64,000 nucleotides of DNA, from contig NZ_CP042913.1 in assembly GCF_008065115.1 (NCBI RefSeq), forward strand, positions 9,211 through 73,210. The letters are read 5' to 3'. The first letter of the stretch is position 1. Each line of letters starts with the position of its first letter. Of this stretch, positions 62,836-64,000 are shown piece by piece. A model generated the notes under the pieces. The model did not search any database. It was not told where the DNA came from and saw only the letters and a list, made by a program, of their open reading frames with translations. Origin of the DNA: Bythopirellula goksoeyrii (GTDB lineage: Bacteria; Planctomycetota; Planctomycetia; Pirellulales; Lacipirellulaceae). Both the position numbers and the translations under genes were made by a program.

Positions 62836-64000
62836 ATGCCCACCGATCCCTCCCCCACCGCAGAAAAGCCCGCCTCGCGGAACTTTATTGAGCAGATTAT
62901 CGACGCCGACCTCGCTGATAACAAGAACGTCGAGGTCCATACGCGGTTTCCCCCTGAGCCAAACGGCTATTTGCATATTGGTCACGCTAAAAGCATCTGC
63001 TTGAATTTTGGCCTGGCCCAGGAATACAACGGAAAATTCAATCTGCGATTCGACGACACGAATCCTGCAAAGGAGGAGCAAGAGTACGTCGATTCCATAC
63101 TCGACGACGTCCGCTGGCTGGGTGCCAATTGGGAGGATCGGCTGTTCTTTGCATCGGATTATTTTGATCAACTCCACGACTGGGCAGTGGAACTGATCAA
63201 AGCCGGTAAGGCATACGTATGCGACCTGACAGCCGACCAGATGCGTGATTATCGTGGCACGCTCACTGAGCCTGGCAAAAACAGCCCTTTTCGAGACCGT
63301 ACCGTCGAGGAGAATCTCGAACTCTTTGCGAAGATGAAGGCTGGAGAGTTTGCCGATGGCACGCACACTCTGCGGGCAAAGATCGACATGGCCGCGCCGA
63401 ATATCAACCTACGCGATCCGGTGATGTACCGTATCAAACACGCACATCATCATCGCACCGGAGACACGTGGTGCATTTATCCGTCCTACGACTACACCCA
63501 TGGTCAAAGCGACTCGATCGAGGGGATCACTTACTCAATCTGCACACTAGAGTTTGAAAACCATCGTCCGTTATACGATTGGTTTTGCGAATCACTTGCA
63601 ATTCACCACCCCCGACAGATCGAGTTTGCTCGGCTCAATCTGACGTACACCGTCATGAGCAAGCGAAAGCTGCTGCAGCTGGTCAACGAAGGACACGTAT
63701 CGGGCTGGGACGACCCGCGAATGCCAACGATTCGGGGTCTGCGCCGCCGGGGCTACACTCCCGAAGCAATCCAGGCATTCTGTGAGCGAATCGGCGTCGC
63801 CAAATTTAATAGCACCATCGACATGGCTTGGCTGGAAGACGCCATCCGCGAGGACCTCAACGAAAAGGCACTGCGAGCTCTGGCGGTACTCAATCCGATC
63901 AAGGTAATACTCACAAACATCGAACCAGGCTCGTCAATCGACGTCGAGGCCCCAAATCACCCTCAAAACCCCGAGGCCGGAATGCGTAAGGTGCCGCTGA
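62836..64000 (+). CDS. glnS: Glutaminyl-tRNA synthetase, N-terminal part
   Basis: The frame runs off the window end with no stop; 388 codons are present. It is a class I synthetase with HIGH at residues 47-50 in [16 protein letters not shown] and KMSKS variant VMSKR near 272. The GlnRS-specific segments [37 protein letters not shown] and [10 protein letters not shown] are all there, separating it from GluRS. ATG at 62836 has AGGAA upstream, while an earlier ATG at 62800 has no ribosome site. With gltX (27798-29369), it implies direct charging of tRNA-Gln instead of the transamidation route. Confidence 0.95.
   Translation, partial: MPTDPSPTAEKPASRNFIEQIIDADLADNKNVEVHTRFPPEPNGYLHIGHAKSICLNFGLAQEYNGKFNLRFDDTNPAKEEQEYVDSILDDVRWLGANWEDRLFFASDYFDQLHDWAVELIKAGKAYVCDLTADQMRDYRGTLTEPGKNSPFRDRTVEENLELFAKMKAGEFADGTHTLRAKIDMAAPNINLRDPVMYRIKHAHHHRTGDTWCIYPSYDYTHGQSDSIEGITYSICTLEFENHRPLYDWFCESLAIHHPRQIEFARLNLTYTVMSKRKLLQLVNEGHVSGWDDPRMPTIRGLRRRGYTPEAIQAFCERIGVAKFNSTIDMAWLEDAIREDLNEKALRALAVLNPIKVILTNIEPGSSIDVEAPNHPQNPEAGMRKVPL

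Overview
The window looks like a chromosomal piece of a planctomycete, most likely order Pirellulales. The main reasons are a glycine-rich exported protein that ends in a dockerin-like segment and a PEP-CTERM anchor (22046-24982), many secreted or lipoprotein genes with no clear family, a NagB-PIG-L fusion, a thioredoxin-cytochrome c-copper-oxygenase-like fusion, a TatC with a long first periplasmic loop, and scattered single genes instead of long operons. The genus cannot be fixed from the sequence alone.

Layout. 1-1640 is a damaged accessory patch: the tail of an IS21-type element (istA end, istB, terminal repeats), then about 680 bases without a recognisable gene, then a tRNA-Pro cut off after the anticodon loop. 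1779-5388 (minus) is a three-gene sugar ABC importer. pyrF follows on plus. 6567-13656 is a type I restriction-modification locus (hsdR, hsdM, hsdS) whose spacers carry copies of a GC-rich inverted repeat, with a Vsr-like DUF559 nuclease gene enclosed between two of the copies. hsdM has one in-frame amber codon and hsdS seems to have lost its native C-terminal frame, so the system is probably decaying. About 400 bases of a second repeat (13773-14160) recur inverted at 21298-21652.

14453-20743 is ordinary core: trpE, mcsA-mcsB (protein arginine kinase), a PPK2 kinase, a CPXCG zinc-ribbon protein and a VKOR-DsbA-like disulfide enzyme. 20851-21166 is a compact transcription unit with a strong promoter, two tiny overlapping reading frames, an unusually long Shine-Dalgarno match and an intrinsic terminator. 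No known RNA was recognised there, and it is one of the two most interesting signals in the window.

22046-34615 holds the PEP-CTERM protein, an HDOD protein, NAD-type isocitrate dehydrogenase, gltX, a membrane protein, an HD-PAS-GGDEF signalling protein and superoxide dismutase. 35023-42004 is rich in proteins of unknown function: a lipoprotein, a GGDEF variant, a 54-residue membrane protein, a 682-residue exported protein and the redox fusion. 42274-47241 looks like a sugar module: epimerase, Gfo/Idh/MocA oxidoreductase, NagB-PIG-L fusion, then a Ca2+/cation antiporter. 47594-49562 is a minus-strand group ending in a secreted serine protease.

49811-64000 is housekeeping: cobA-hemD fusion, a TPR protein, rpsT, pyrK, a pseudouridine synthase, manA, tatC, an ABC-2 permease, cysE, a small membrane protein, an exported alpha/beta hydrolase and the 5' part of glnS, which runs off the end. 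No CRISPR array, rRNA or complete tRNA gene was seen.
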